Assembly (NCBI GenBank): GCA_030035585.1
Contig: CM057465.1
Coordinates: 4,129,501 to 4,193,500 of the forward strand
Direction of reading: 5' to 3'
Source of the DNA: Dugong dugon
Taxonomy: Eukaryota; Chordata; Mammalia; Sirenia; Dugongidae
DNA length: 64,000 nucleotides
The notes beneath the pieces are model-generated. The model did no database searches. It had not been told where the DNA came from and saw only the letters and a program-made list of their open reading frames with translations. Shown piece by piece: positions 44,155-55,944 of this stretch. Every line of letters begins with the position of its first letter. Position 1 is the stretch's first letter. The position numbers and the translations under genes were made by a program.

Positions 44155-44732
44155 TGTCATAGATTGAGTTGTGTCCCCGAAAAATATGTGTATCAACTTG
44201 GTTAGATTATGATTCCTAGTATTGTGTGGTTGTCCTCCGTTTTGTGATTGATGTAATTTTCCTGTGTTGTAAATCCTAATCTCTGCCTATGGTTAATGAG
44301 GCAAGATTAGATTACGTTTAAAAGGATTAAGGTGTGATGTAACACTCTTAATTAGGTCACATCTCTGATCCAATATAAAGGGAGTTTCGTTGGGGTGTGT
44401 TCCTATATTACCAATCATGTCCCAATGATCTCTGAAACCAAGAGATAAAAGGAAAGGGAAGCGAGCAGAAAGGGGGACCTCATACCACCAAGAAAGCAGT
44501 ACCAGAAGCAGAGTGCATCCTTTGGACCCGGGGTTCCTGTGTGGAGAAGCTCCTAGTCCAGGGGAAGATTGATGATAGAACCTTCCTCCAGAGCTGACGG
44601 AGAAAGCCTTCCCCTGGAACTGATGCCCTGAATTTGGACTTCCAGCCTACTAGACTGTGAGAAAATAAACTTACTTGTTAAAGCCATCCACTTGCGGTAT
44701 TTCTGTTACAGCAGGACTAGATAACTAAGACA
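44155..44732 (+). mobile_element. Solo LTR, ERVL-MaLR type, second family member
   Basis: TG start (tgtcatagattgagttgtg) and CA end (tagataactaagaca). Flanks cctgg (44150-44154) and cttgg (44733-44737) are a 5-bp target duplication with one change. Collinear with 2857-3420, including 'ccaccaagaaagcagtacca' and 'cttcctccagagc'. Confidence 0.9.
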
Positions 44733-44737
44733 CTTGG

Positions 44738-45904
44738 TAACAAGCATCATTTTTATTTAAGGCATAAATGTGCCCAGTTAAAAAGTTACACTTACCCTGA
44801 ATAATAATTAGTATTATTACTATTTACAAGATTTTTTCCCTTCAAGAATACTTTCTGACATTTCATTCAGAATTTCCAAAATCATCCTACATTTAAATAA
44901 CTTCAGTGCTCAAAATAAACCTTGTTATACCATAAGTTTATAATCATAGAGCTGTTATTTTTTTTTTTCATCTTTTGGTTGGTTGGTGTAGAACATCAAA
45001 TGATATCTGAAGACGGTTAGCTCCGGGTTGTGTTTCTGATTCTCTGCCTACCTGCAATTACACCTTAAAAATCAATCATTCTGTTAATCAACCCTGACTG
45101 GGAACCAAGCTATTGGATTATGAAGGTTTTCTCTTACAACCTCAGCAGAGGCAGTGCCCAAGGGGCAGGCTGAACAGGTTTTTGGTTTTTCTCATCCATC
45201 CCTTTATCTGATTGGGTCAGTGGGTTCAAAACCCCTCTTGGTAATTGATAAGGTTCTTTTATTTTCCTCTTTCTTTTTTTCTCTGCAATCATGCCTGAAT
45301 AAATAGATCACAAAGTGTAAATAGACTTACAGGGGGAAAAAAAAAAACGTTTAGGACTCCAGGTGTAAGCAGAGTTCTCTAAAACAGCATCTTATGGGTA
45401 TAACTCCCTCAGGGAAGAAGTCTGAGTGAAAGAACAGGACACTGGCCAGTCTCTAGATGATTCATGGCATCTTAACTCTATCTCTGACTCACATGAAAAC
45501 CCAGCATCTGGGCACCCAGCTGGGACTTTATAGGTTTATGCAGAGTAGCCAGCATTGGGGTGCAAGGGGTCTTGTGGGGAATCAAGGTTCTTGTGGATGC
45601 ATAGATATATGGGCACGTCAGGGTTTTGTAAAAGAAATAATTCATTTGAGGACAGAACAGGCCTCTCTGCAGTCCCAAACTGAGCCAGCAGGCTTGACCT
45701 CAGCTAAAGAGTTCCTCCCATGGACAGGAGAAACTGTCCTTGGTATCTTAGAATGCAGAAGCAGCTACACTTCTTGAGGAATTCAAAAGTCTACTGGAAA
45801 GACCTAGGTTCTAGTTAGAGACAAGCCAAGCTCACATCAAAACAGCCTTCTCAAGAATGACCGCCCACCTGAGAGCTACGGCAGTGTCTATGGAATAGAT
45901 CCCC
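44738..45904. other. Low-repeat interval, nothing identified
   Basis: About 1.2 kb of AT-rich, then mixed DNA with no nameable transposon. The 106-codon frame 45457-45777 has no family resemblance. Confidence 0.45.
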
Positions 45905-48456
45905 AAGAGTAGCAGTACAGCTATAGGAAACTACTGAAAATTCAAACCAGATTCAGAAGAATATGTAGAATGAGGGATATCATTGCTGATGTCAGCTGTA
46001 TCTTGGCTGATAACAGAGAATACCAGAAAGATGTTTATCTGTGTTTTATTGACTCTGCAAAGGCTTTCAACTGTGTGGATTATAACAAATTATGGATAAC
46101 ATTGCAAAGAATGTGAATGCCAGAACTCTTAACTGTACTCATGGAGAAACTGTACATAGACCAAGTCAGGTTGTATCCTTTCACTGTACTTATTCAATAC
46201 GTATGCTGAGTAAATAATCCAAGAAACTCGAAGATAAGAAGAACACAGCATCAGGATTGGAGGACGACTCATCAACAGCCTGCACTATGCAGATGACACA
46301 ACCTTGCTTGCTGAAAGTGAAGAGGACTTGAAGCACTTACTGATGAAGATCAGAGACCACAGCCTTCGCTACGCACTACAACTCAACATAATGAAAACAA
46401 AATCCTCACAGATGGACCACTAAGCAACATATGATAAAAGGATAAAGGATTGAAGTTGTCAAGGATTTCATTTTACAACTCATGGAAACAGCAGTCAAGA
46501 AATCAAATGACACCCCGGCATTACTGGCAAGAATCAAAAAAAATAGAAAGTAACAAATGTTGGAAAAGCTCCAGGGAGATTGGAACTCTTATGCACTGCT
46601 GGTGGGAATGCAAAATGGTACAACAATTTTGGAAAATGATATGGCTCTTCCTTAGAAAACTAGAAATAGAAATAGCATATGATCCAGCAATCCCACTCCT
46701 AGGAATATATCCTATAGAAATAAGAGCCATCACAAGAATAGACATATGCACACCCATGTTCATTGCAGGATTGTTCACAATAGCAAAAAGATGGAAACAA
46801 CCTAGATGCCCATCAACAGATGAATGGATAAACAAACTATGGTACATACACACAATGGAATACTACACAACAATAAAGAACAACGATGAATGTGTGAAGC
46901 GTCTCACAACATGGATGAATCTGGAGGGCATTATGCTGAGTGAAATAAGTCAACCACAAAATGACAAATATTGTATGAGACCACTACTGTAAAAACTCAT
47001 GAGAAGGTTTACACACAAAAAGAAACAATCTCTGTTGGTTACAAAGGAGGGAGGGGTGGGAGTGGAAAAACACTAAATAGACAATAGATAAGTGGTAACT
47101 ACGGTGAAGGGTAAGACAGTACACAATACTGGGGAAGCCAGCACAACTTGTTCAGGATAAGGTCATGGAAACTCTATGGACACATTCAAACTCCCTTAGG
47201 GACTGAATTGCTGGGCTGAGGGCTATGGGGGCCATGATCTCGGGGAACATCTAGCTCAATTGGCATAACACAGTTTATAAAGAAAATATTCTGCATTCTG
47301 CTTTGGTGAGTAGTGTCTGGGATCTTAAAAGCCTGTGAGCGGCCATCTAAGATACTCCACTGGTCTCACCCCTTCAGGAGCAAGGGAAAATGAAGAAAAC
47401 TAAAGACACAAGGGAAAGATTAGTCCAGAGGACTAATAGACCACAACTACCACAGCCTCCATCAGACTGAGTGCAGTACAGCTAGATGGTGCCCAGTTAC
47501 CACCACTGACTGCTCTGACAGGGACCACAGTATAGGGTCCCAGACAGAGCAAGAGAAAAATATAGAACAAAATTCTAACTCAAAAAAAAAAAAAAAAAGA
47601 CCAGGCTTACTGGCCTGACAGAGACTAGAGAAACTCCGAGAGTATGGCCCCCAGACATCCTTTTAGCCAAGTAATGATGTCAGTCTGGAGGTTCACCTTT
47701 TAGCCAAAGATTAAACAGACCCATAGGACGAAACGAGACGAAAGGGGCACACCAGCCCAGGGGCAAGGACTAGAAGGCAGGAGGAGACAGGAAAGCTGGT
47801 AACAGGGAACCCAAGCTCAAGAAGGGAGAGTACTGACATGTCATGCGGTTGTTAACCAATGTCATAAAACAATATATGCACTAATTATTTAATGAGAAGC
47901 TAGTTTGTTCTGTAAACCTTCATCTAAAGTTCAATTTAAAAAAAATCAAATGACATACTGAGTTGGGCAAATCTGCTGTGAAAGACCTCTTTAAAATGTT
48001 AAAAAGCCAAGATGTCACTTTAAGGACTAAGGTGTGCCCGACTCAGGCCATGATGTTTTCAGTGGCCTCATATGCATGTAAAACCTGGACAATGAATAAG
48101 AAAGGCTGAAGCAGAATTGACACCTTTGAATTACAGTATTGGCAAAGAATATTGAGTATACCATGGACTTCCAGAAGAACGAACAAATCTGTCTTAGGAA
48201 AAGTAAAGCCAGAATGCTCCCTAGAAGTGAACAAGGCAAGACTTCAAGACTTCATCTTACATACTTTGGACATGTTATCAGGAGGGACCAGTCCCTGGAG
48301 AAGGATATCGTGCTTGGTAAAGTAGAGGGTCAACTAAAAAGAAGAAGACCCTCAACAAGATGGATTGACACAGTGGCTGCAACAGTGGGCTCAAATATAG
48401 CAATGATTGAGTTGCTATGAGTTGGAATAGACTTGACAGTACCTAACAACAACAAC
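45905..48456 (+). mobile_element. RTE copy, sense, split by a young truncated L1
   Basis: RTE text at 45905-46512 includes the RT first-aspartate region in mutated form ('tgttttattgactctgcaaagg', 46040-46061) and the ADD box ('ctatgcagatgacacaacc', 46285-46303). It resumes at 47956 and ends in the (CAA)n tail at 48456. Many stops. The host of the L1 at 46513-47943. Confidence 0.9.
46513..47943 (+). mobile_element. Young 5'-truncated L1 with target duplication
   Basis: Contains only the ORF2 C-terminus and 3' UTR, of the same family as 18441-26821 (open frame 46450-46992 ends CMRPLL in place of CMRPLS). Flanked by aatcaaatgaca at 46501-46512 and 47944-47955 and ending in a short A run. Its nearly intact C-terminal frame indicates a recent insertion relative to the RTE it interrupts. 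Confidence 0.93.
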
Positions 48457-49144
48457 AAGTAGACAACCACCTTCCCTGATTCATCCCCAGCCCACCAGCT
48501 TCCTCAGCAACACTTCCAAACCTACCTCTCTGCTGGGGCCAAGGGACAAGTGTGTTTACAAAAGCTAAGTAGATACAAGAAAGGAGCATTTGGGATGTAG
48601 TCGACATAGTGAAGGTTAAGACGAGAGACAAAAAACCCCATGGAAAGGAAAGGCTTAGGGAAATGGTTGTGGGTCATGTGGAAGTGTTTGCTTCTCCTTG
48701 AGCTCTGGGCACGCTGATGGAGAGGACATTTCCCACAGCAACAAGTGCTGGGCAAACCCTGGATTCCCACTGGGTTCTAGAAAATCACGAGGCAGCTTGA
48801 TCAACTTCCTGGTGGGAGACTTTTCCCATTGGGGTCAAGTTCACTAGTCCTGGAATCCAGACACCTAGAAGACCTGAATGCCATCTTGACAACACTGAAA
48901 CCAAGATGTTGTCCTCTCTTCTATTCTCTCTGACTTCCACCAGCATCAGAGCCACAGCAGTGAAGAGCTGTCCTTCCCTAGGGAAATGTCATGGCTGCCT
49001 CACCCTTGTCCTCAGTATCACAGGTGAAAAGCTAGCACTGGAGGCATTGTCCTGTTGACCCTGTAGAATGTGATGAAGCGTGGGCCCATGGAGGCCTAGG
49101 ATTCACATTCTCTCCAATGTGGAGGTGCTGAAGGAACCTCCTCA
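48457..49144. other. Low-repeat interval, nothing identified
   Basis: Unique DNA with small overlapping frames on the minus strand; no supportable gene. Confidence 0.45.
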
Positions 49145-49776
49145 TGTGTTAATCTCCTAAGGTTGCTGTAACACAAATACCACAACTGGGTGAGTGTCTT
49201 TAAAGAATAGTAATTTGTTATCTCACTGTATTGGAGACTAGGAGTTCAAATCAGGGCACTGCCTCTAGGGAAGTTTCCTTTCTTATTGGTTACCCCAAGA
49301 ATCCCTTAGCATTCCTTTGCATTCCTTGGTATTCTTTGCCATTTCTCGGTGTCTGTCTTACCCAGTGTGTGTCTCTGTGGCTATTCTGCTCTTTCTATAA
49401 GACACCATTCAGAAGGGACTAGGTTTAGGACCCCCTGCTTGAGTATGAAGGAGTCCTGGTGGTGCAATGATTAAGCTCTCAGCTGCTGACCAAAAAGTCA
49501 GCAGTTTGATCCCACGAGCCACTCTGTAGGAGAAAAGCCCTGGTAATCTGCTCCCCTAAAAATTACAGCTTTGGAAATCCTATGGGACAGTTCTACCCTG
49601 TCACATGGGGTTGGCATGAGTTGAAATTGACTCTATGGCACACCACAACAAAAAATCCAGTATGGCTTTATTAACGTAACAAAAGACGACTCTATTTCTA
49701 AACTGAATCACATTCACAGGTACAGGGGTTAAGACTTCAACATAACTTTTGCAGGAACACAATTCAACCCATAACA
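49145..49776 (-). mobile_element. MaLR-type solo LTR, antisense, with SINE insertion
   Basis: 'tgtgttaatctcctaaggttgctgtaac' start and 'caattcaacccataaca' end. The SINE 49449-49655 interrupts it. Middle text 'tggctttattaacgtaac' matches the LTR family at 5797 and 38291. Confidence 0.82.
49449..49655 (+). mobile_element. AfroSINE, long variant with RTE-like tail
   Basis: 'ggagtcctggtggtgcaatg' head, B box 'agtttgatcccac', 'cctaaaaattacagctttgg', and tail 'gactctatggcacaccacaac'. Tail resembles 43847-44051. Confidence 0.9.
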
Positions 49777-50044
49777 CCCCATCCCAGAGAATCTTCCACA
49801 GCCTGGATATTCCACTAAGACTGAGCTTGGGCAGGAATTAACATCTGAGGACTTCATTTACCATTGAGAACTTACTAACAAGAGTGAGTTCAAATTGTTC
49901 AAAGTCACAGACTTTTGTGCTGCCATCGGTTACTCTCCGTGGCACCATCTCTGCTGAGCTGTAGTAGGAAATAGAATAGAGGGTGAGTGGGTAGTCTGAC
50001 CTTGGAGTTAGCTTAAATGATACTCTGCTCTGACCCCCTTCAGA
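49777..50044. other. No recognisable feature
   Basis: Short unique interval between the LTR and the MIR. Confidence 0.4.
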
Positions 50045-50270
50045 AGCAGTATAGTGGCTAAGAGCATGGGCACAGGAGCCAGACTGCCTGGTGTGACCTG
50101 GTTTTGTGCACAAATAGCCAGTGGTAAAGCCTTGAGAAAGTCACTGAAACTTTTTGGGTCTCAGTTCTATAAAGTTGGATAATAAGAGTACTTACCTTGT
50201 GAGGATGAAATTCAATTAATACACATAAAGAGCTTAGACATATATTACATTATTATTGTCATTGTCATTG
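50045..50270 (+). mobile_element. MIR, nearly full length
   Basis: Standard order: 'agtatagtggctaagagcatggg', 'gagccagactgcctggtg', 'tctcagttctataaagttgg', 'aataagagtacttaccttgtgagg', 'aaagagcttaga'. Well preserved for such an old SINE. Confidence 0.88.
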
Positions 50271-50312
50271 CTGTGATCATCTTCATCATCATCATTATGA
50301 TCATCAGCAGCT
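50255..50312. repeat. (TCA)n-rich simple repeat
   Basis: TCATTGTCATTG then CATCATCATCATTATGATCATCA. It grew next to the MIR 3' end. Confidence 0.85.
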
Positions 50313-50580
50313 AAATTGTTGGCAATGTTAACCTTTACCTGAGGCCTGTGCTCCTGGAAAACAGCGAGGGTTGAGAAATGCACCCCTCCACCCACTTCTG
50401 TGTTCCAGGAAACTGCTTACTACACAGAACCACCCTTCTCCACGTGACTTAGAAAAAATTCATAGATGCTTTCCCTTGTTTACCTATAAGGAGGCCAGAA
50501 ATAGAACCTCCATATTTCTATTCTTTGCCACATAAACAATTACCTGAACTGTTTGTCCCTACTGATCTGTCAGAAAAAAG
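50313..50580. other. No recognisable feature
   Basis: Unique DNA; nothing supportable. Confidence 0.4.
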
Positions 50581-51062
50581 TGTTGTTAAGTGACTTGGTC
50601 AAACATTAATTAAGCTTCTCTTTTTCACCCAGGCCCCTCAACTTCTACTCAAACTTAGCCTGAGCCAGCGCACAAAACGTCTTTAACAGTCCCTCCCTAG
50701 AATTAACTGGCCATAAGGAAGGACATCTCTGAGCAGTTGCAATTCTAACCATACCACCCATTCCTCCACACTTGATTCTTTTGAGCCTTGTTCGCCCTGC
50801 TCCATAAAAGAAAATCCCTTTCTGAAATGCTTGCAGATCTCAGAGCATTCTCCCTGTTGCAATATCCCCCTACCCCTATTGTAATAATCCCCTCCTCCTA
50901 TTGCAATAATCCCCTCACCCTACTGCAATAATCCCTTCCTCCTATTGCAATAATCCCCTTACTCTATTGCAATAGTCCCCTTCCCCTTTTCCAATACTCT
51001 TTTCTAGTAAAATCTCTTCTTACTTAAATCCAGATTTGTTTTCACTTGAAACTGTCCATGTC
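50581..51062 (+). mobile_element. Probable solo ERV LTR containing a 22-bp array
   Basis: TG-type start region (tgttaagtgacttggtc), a TATA-like 'ccataaaag' at 50800-50808, a C/T-rich R-like region, and an ending 'gtaaaatctcttcttac' then 'tttgttttcacttg' typical of class I LTR ends. No gag, pol or env sequence flanks it. Boundaries are approximate and no clear target duplication was found. Confidence 0.55.
50854..51007 (+). repeat. 22-bp minisatellite, seven units
   Basis: Units start at 50854, 50876, 50898, 50920, 50942, 50964 and 50986, exactly 22 bp apart. Consensus is close to 'ctattgcaataatcccctccc'; the last unit is the most diverged. Lies in the downstream part of the ERV LTR. Confidence 0.93.
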
Positions 51063-51194
51063 AGTCCTCCTTGTATGAAGAATGCTGAACTATTTGGACA
51101 ACAATCTTCTAAAGCACGGCTGCTCTGATGATGCTGATGATCTCCTCCAGCTGTTGTTTCTCACACATAGTTCCCTGGGTGGGTCTGGGTATGT

Positions 51195-51492
51195 TATATT
51201 GTTAGCTGCCATCGAGTTGGGCTCAACTCATAGCAACCTCAGACACAATGGAACAAAACAGTCTCTGGTCCTGTGCCTTCCCCATGATCACTTACAGATT
51301 GGATCATTGTGATTCACAGGGTTTTCACTGGTTGATTTTCAGAAATAAATTGCCGGGCCTTTCTTCCTAGTCTGTCTTAGTCTGGAAGTTCCACTGAAAC
51401 CTGTTCAGCGTCATAGCAACACCCAAGCCAACAATGATGGACATTGGCTGTACATGAGTGCGTGGCCAGGAACCAAACCCAGGCATCCCACA
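51195..51492 (-). mobile_element. Type C SINE with RTE tail, antisense
   Basis: 'ttgttagctgccatcgagttgg' tail, 'ctgtgccttccccatgatcac', body 'ttgattttcagaaataaattg', 'tccactgaaacctgttcagc', and a partial tRNA-like head with reversed B box 'ggaaccaaacccaggc'. The A-box end is truncated next to the RTE at 51494. Confidence 0.83.
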
Positions 51493-51493
51493 T

Positions 51494-52740
51494 GTTGTTG
51501 TTAGGTGCCGTCAAGTTGGTTCTGACTCATAGTGACCCTACGTACAACAGAAAGAAACACTGTCCAGTCCTGTGCCATCCTCACGATTGTTGTTATGCTT
51601 GAGCCCATTGTTGCAGCCACTGTGTTGAGGATCTTCCTCTTTTTCACTGACCCTCTACTTTACCAAGCATGAGGTCCTTCTCCAGGGACTGAACCCTCCT
51701 GATAGCTCGTCCGAAGTACATGAGATGTAGTCTCGCCATCCTTGCTTCTAAGGAGCATTCTTGTTGTACTTCCTCCAAGATAGATTTGTTCATTCTTTTG
51801 GCAGTCCATGGTATATTCAATATTTTTCACCAACACCACAATTCAAAGGCGTCAATTCTTCTTCCGTCTTCCTTATTCAAAGTCCAGCTTTCAGATGCAT
51901 ATGAGGCACTTGAAAAAACCATGGCTTGAGTCAGGCACACCTTAGTCTTCAAGGTGACATCTTTGCTTTTCATCACTTTAAAGATGTCTTTTGCAGCAGA
52001 CTTGCCCAGTGCGATGTGTCTTTTGATTTCTTGACTGCTGCTTCCATGGGTGTTGATTCTGGATCCAAGTAAAATGAAATCTTTGACAACTTTAATCTTT
52101 CCTCTGTTTATCATAATGTTGCTGATTGGTCCAGTTGTGAGGATTTTTTGCTTTCTTTATGTTGAGGTGTAATCCATACTGAAGACTGTAGTCTTTGATC
52201 TTCATCAGTAAGTGCTTCAAGTCCTCTTCACTTTCAGCAAGCAAGCTTGTGTCATCTGCATAATGCAGGTTGTTAATGAGTCTTCTTCCAATCCTGATGC
52301 CAAGTTCTTCTTCGTATAGTCTGCTTCTCAGATTATTTGCTCAGCATACAGATTGAATAAGTATGGTGAAATGATACAACCCTGATGCACACCTTTTCTG
52401 ACTTTAAACCAAGCAGTATCCCCTTGTTCTATTTGAACGACTGCCTCTTGATCTATGTACAGGTTCCTCATAAGCACAATTAATTGTTCTTGAATTCCCA
52501 TTCTTCACAGTGTTATCCATAATTTGTTATGATCCACGCAGCTGAATGCCTTTGCATAGTCAGTAAAACACGGGTAAACATCTTTTCTGGTATTCTCTGC
52601 TTTCAGCCAGGATCCATCTGACATCAGCAATGATATCTCTGGTTCCACGTTCTGTTCTGAATATGGCTTGAATTTCTGGCAGTTCCTGTCTATATACTGC
52701 TGCAGCTGCTTTTGAATGATCTTCAGCAAAATGATCTTCA
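51494..52740 (-). mobile_element. RTE, antisense, about 1.25 kb including RT
   Basis: Longest antisense RTE here. Starts at the reversed tail (gttgttgttaggtgccgtc). The ADD box lies reversed at about 52248-52261. The RT first-aspartate motif is readable in the minus frame 52741-52505 as FTDYAKAF followed by S in place of D. Stops and shifts break the RT. 5' truncation near 52740. Confidence 0.93.
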
Positions 52741-52792
52741 CATGGGAGAAGAGAATATTACCACGGAACCACCAATGCCCTCAGGACTGTGT

Positions 52793-52998
52793 ATAGCCAA
52801 ACCCATTGCCGTCAAGTCAATTCCAACTCATCGCAAACCTATAGGACAGAGTAAAGATTCCCCACAGGGTTTCCAAGGCTGTGAATCTTTATGGAAGCAG
52901 ACTGTCACATCTTACTCCCACAGAGTGGCTGATAGTTTCAAACCACCCATCTTTAGTTCAGCAGCTGAGCGCTTAACCATTGTGTCACCAGGGCTCCT
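52793..52998 (-). mobile_element. AfroSINE, type A long form, antisense
   Basis: 'ccaaacccattgccgtcaag' tail, 'aaggctgtgaatctttatgg', 'actgtcacatcttactccc', reversed head 'tgtgtcaccagggctcc'. Flanks 'ggactgtgtatag' and 'ggacttgtgtacag' are probably the target duplication. Confidence 0.92.
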
Positions 52999-54663
52999 CT
53001 GGACTTGTGTACAGGATCTGGAAATTCCTAGGTTCTTGTCTTATAACCATGAAAGCCCATTAATACTCCTTCTAAGCCCGTTGTCTTTGGGCATTAAATA
53101 TGGCGGAGGAGTAATCTGAGGCCAACGGGACTTTTGTTCAATGTCGGCATAGCTTCTCCCTTCTACCAGGGTATTTACACAATGGTTTTCTTTAATCTTG
53201 TAATTTAAAATTTTCACTGGCGGTGTCTCATGTTGAGTTGAATGTGGTAAGCTCTTTCCACCTAATAAATGAGCTGTTTGTTCAAAGAAGAAAACTTAGT
53301 TTCCATGTCGTCAATTTTTGCTTCCATTCTCTGTCTTCAGGTTTCTTAACCAGACCCACCAATTATCCACTTGTTGGCTCTCCATACCGTCTATTGCATC
53401 TCTTTCACCTCTCCAACCTCTTCCTCTTCCATCAGTAACAGTAATGAGCAGCCTCCAGGGGCAGTTTATTCACGTCCAAGGTTGACATCGGGGTAGTTAC
53501 TGCAATCATTATTTTTAGCCAAAGTCGGTTACAAACAGAGAGTCAGTACATTGACCAAGATTAATCAGCTTGTCAGGGGCAGTGTCAAGACCCGAAAGGA
53601 AGACATGGTATCCTCTCAAGGACGAAGAGAATGGGCATTGGCCTCCATTCCCCCTGCTGTCCTGTCCACTCCTGAACCAATGACAAAATCCAAGGCACCA
53701 CGACATCTCTTGGTCCAGTGGGAAAGCCATGCCCAAAGGTCCAGTACGAACGCCCTTCCCTCCCTGTGTACAAGCAGTGGAGTCAGGATCAGGGTGGGAG
53801 CCCCTGCTAGTAGGGACCTGTAATTACTGTCTGTCAGGGTTGTGCTGAGCACATCTGACACAATTAACAGGGCCTCTGCTCCTGCTCCTTCTGGGCTCGT
53901 ATTTAAAAATGCTTTTCCAAAGACAACATACACCAGACGGTGGCAAAAACAAAAACACCACTCAAAGGATCGCTCAGAAACTCAGCCTGTTTTTTTTCTT
54001 TCTAGGCAGAAGCCCATCCACCCTTGAGCGCTTTTACAGCCTTTATTAAGAGAAGCGAGAACTCAGTCTATTCGATTTATAATTGAAAATCATAAACTAT
54101 AGCATTCACCTGCTGTTCCCATGCACGGGTGAAATGATACAAGGCTATTTCATCACTCAGCCTCGTAATTGGCATGAACTGGCATCAGTATGCGGCATGG
54201 TGCTCCCAGAGGCCCGCTAACAAGTTGATACAATGGCACAGGCTGGAGAGCAGAAATTTAGTAAAAATATTATTTCGTGCTGATTTGTTCTCTAACTCCT
54301 GCTTCGTGAAGAGTCACTGGGATGCACAAGAACACTTTATTAGTGGGGGCTGGAGGCAGAGCAGACCTGGGTCCAGTGTGGCCATATTGCCCCCTCCCCC
54401 CTCTCAGGAACGATTCCCCTGGTGAGAGGGCAGAACGACCTGCTCTTGCTCACTCACTGCCCCTAAAGTCCAGCACAGAGCACCTCCTGGCAGTGCCTCA
54501 GGCAGCACCATGGCCAGCCCGGAGTGGAGCTCAGTGGGGCAGACAAATCCAGAGAATACATTACTTCACTTGTCGAAGGACTGTCCTGTGGGCTCTCAGG
54601 GCACCCCAGGTCCAGCAAGGCTGGTCTTTTCAGGGCTTCCATTATTTTAGCTACTGTGCCAAA
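52999..54663. other. Longest low-repeat interval in the right half
   Basis: About 1.65 kb with no nameable transposon. 53551-53933 has overlapping frames on both strands with no family resemblance. I see no convincing exon pair. Confidence 0.45.
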
Positions 54664-54763
54664 GACTACAGCTTTGGAAACCCTATGGAGCAGTTGTGCT
54701 CTGTCCTATAGGGTCACTGTGAGCTGGAATTGTCTCAACGGCAGTCGGTTTGGGTTTTGGGGT
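54664..54763 (+). mobile_element. AfroSINE 3' fragment
   Basis: 5'-truncated copy: 'actacagctttggaaaccct', 'gtcctatagggtcactgtgagctgg', 'ggtttgggttttgggg'. Confidence 0.88.
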
Positions 54764-55068
54764 ATCATACATTATACAAAAACTCAAATTCACACAGATT
54801 AAGGAATTAAATGTTGAAAACAAAGCATTAAGACTCTCGGTATTAAACACACATGGATATCTCAGAACTTGGGGTAAAGAATGATTTCTCACACAACTTG
54901 AAGATCTTTGATTTTAAAACGAAAGATTGATAAATTTGACTATGTTAAGACTGAGGACTTTGACCATTAAAAGACCCACTAAAGAAAGTGAAAAGGCAAT
55001 CTTCAAACTGGAAGATATTTCTAATATACAAAATTTACAGAAAGTTAGTATCGAGTATATCCATGTAA

Positions 55069-55565
55069 TTGTCCAGCTTTCCCATGCATATAATGCGATT
55101 GAAAATACTATGGCTTGGGTCAGGGGCACTTTAGTCTTCAAGGTGATACCTTTGCTTTTCAACACTTTAAAGGGGTCTTTTGCAGCAGATTTGCCCAGTG
55201 CAATGTGTCTTTTGATTTCTTGACTGCTACTTCCATGGGTGTTGATTCTGGATCCAAGTAAAATGAAATCCTCGACAACGTCAATCTTTTCTCCATTTAT
55301 CATGATATTGCTTATTGGTCCAGTTGTAAGGATTTCTGTTTTCTTTATGTTGAGATGTAATCCATACTGAAGACTGTGGTCTTTGATCTTCATCAGTAAC
55401 TGCTTCAAGTCCTCTTGACTTTCAGCAAGCAAGGTTGTGTCATCTGCATAATGCAGATTGTTAATGAGTCTTCCTCCAATCCCGATGCCCCATTCTTCTT
55501 CATATAGTCCAGCTTCTCGGATTATTTGCTCAGCATACAGATTGAATAAATATGGTGAAAGAATG
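55069..55565 (-). pseudogene. RTE reverse transcriptase, C-terminal half, open but truncated
   Basis: Minus-strand frame from about 55565 down to 55075 without a stop, about 165 codons: SPYLFNLYAEQIIREAG, then LHYADDTTLLAES (catalytic ADD with the normal tyrosine), LNIKKTEILTTGPI and SSSQEIKRHIALGKSAAKD. It is the best-preserved RT stretch of RTE in the window. The N-terminal half with the first catalytic aspartate and the endonuclease are absent, so it is non-functional. Confidence 0.85.
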
Positions 55566-55944
55566 CAATTGATGCCTTTGAATTGTGGTGTTGGCGAAGA
55601 ATACTGAATATACCATGGACTGCCAAAAGAACAAACAGATCTGTCTTGGAAGAAGTACAACCAAAACGCTCCTTAGAAGCAAGGATGGGGAGACTACGTC
55701 TTACACACTTTGGACATGTTGTCAGAAGGGCTCAGTCCTTGGAGAAGGACATCGTGCTTGGTAAAGTAGAGGGTCAGTGAGAAAGAGGAAGACCCTCAAC
55801 GAGATGGATTGACACAGTGGCTGCAACAATGGGCTCAAGCATAACAACGTTTGTGAGGATGGCGCAGGACCCGGCAGTACTTCTTTCTGTGGTACATAAG
55901 GTCGCTATGAGTCGGAAATGACTCGATGGCACCTAACAACAACA
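55069..55944. mobile_element. RTE insertion with 5' inversion
   Basis: Two blocks of one RTE in opposite orientation. 55069-55565 is antisense and covers the RT region (reversed 'ctatgcagatgac' box near 55437-55450) down to the segment reading reversed 'catgggaaagctggac'. 55566-55944 is sense and covers the rest to the (CAA)n end. Roughly 25-30 bp are missing at the switch. The whole is flanked by atatccatgtaa (55057-55068) and atatccatataa (55945-55956), so it is one insertion event. Confidence 0.9.

Noticed and set aside
50854..51007. CRISPR array
   Set aside because: Repeats are 22 bp back to back with no spacers, in mammalian DNA inside an LTR.
53551..54027. Possible exon in the 1.65-kb low-repeat interval
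   Set aside because: Several frames overlap on both strands; none has a domain or clear acceptor/donor pair.
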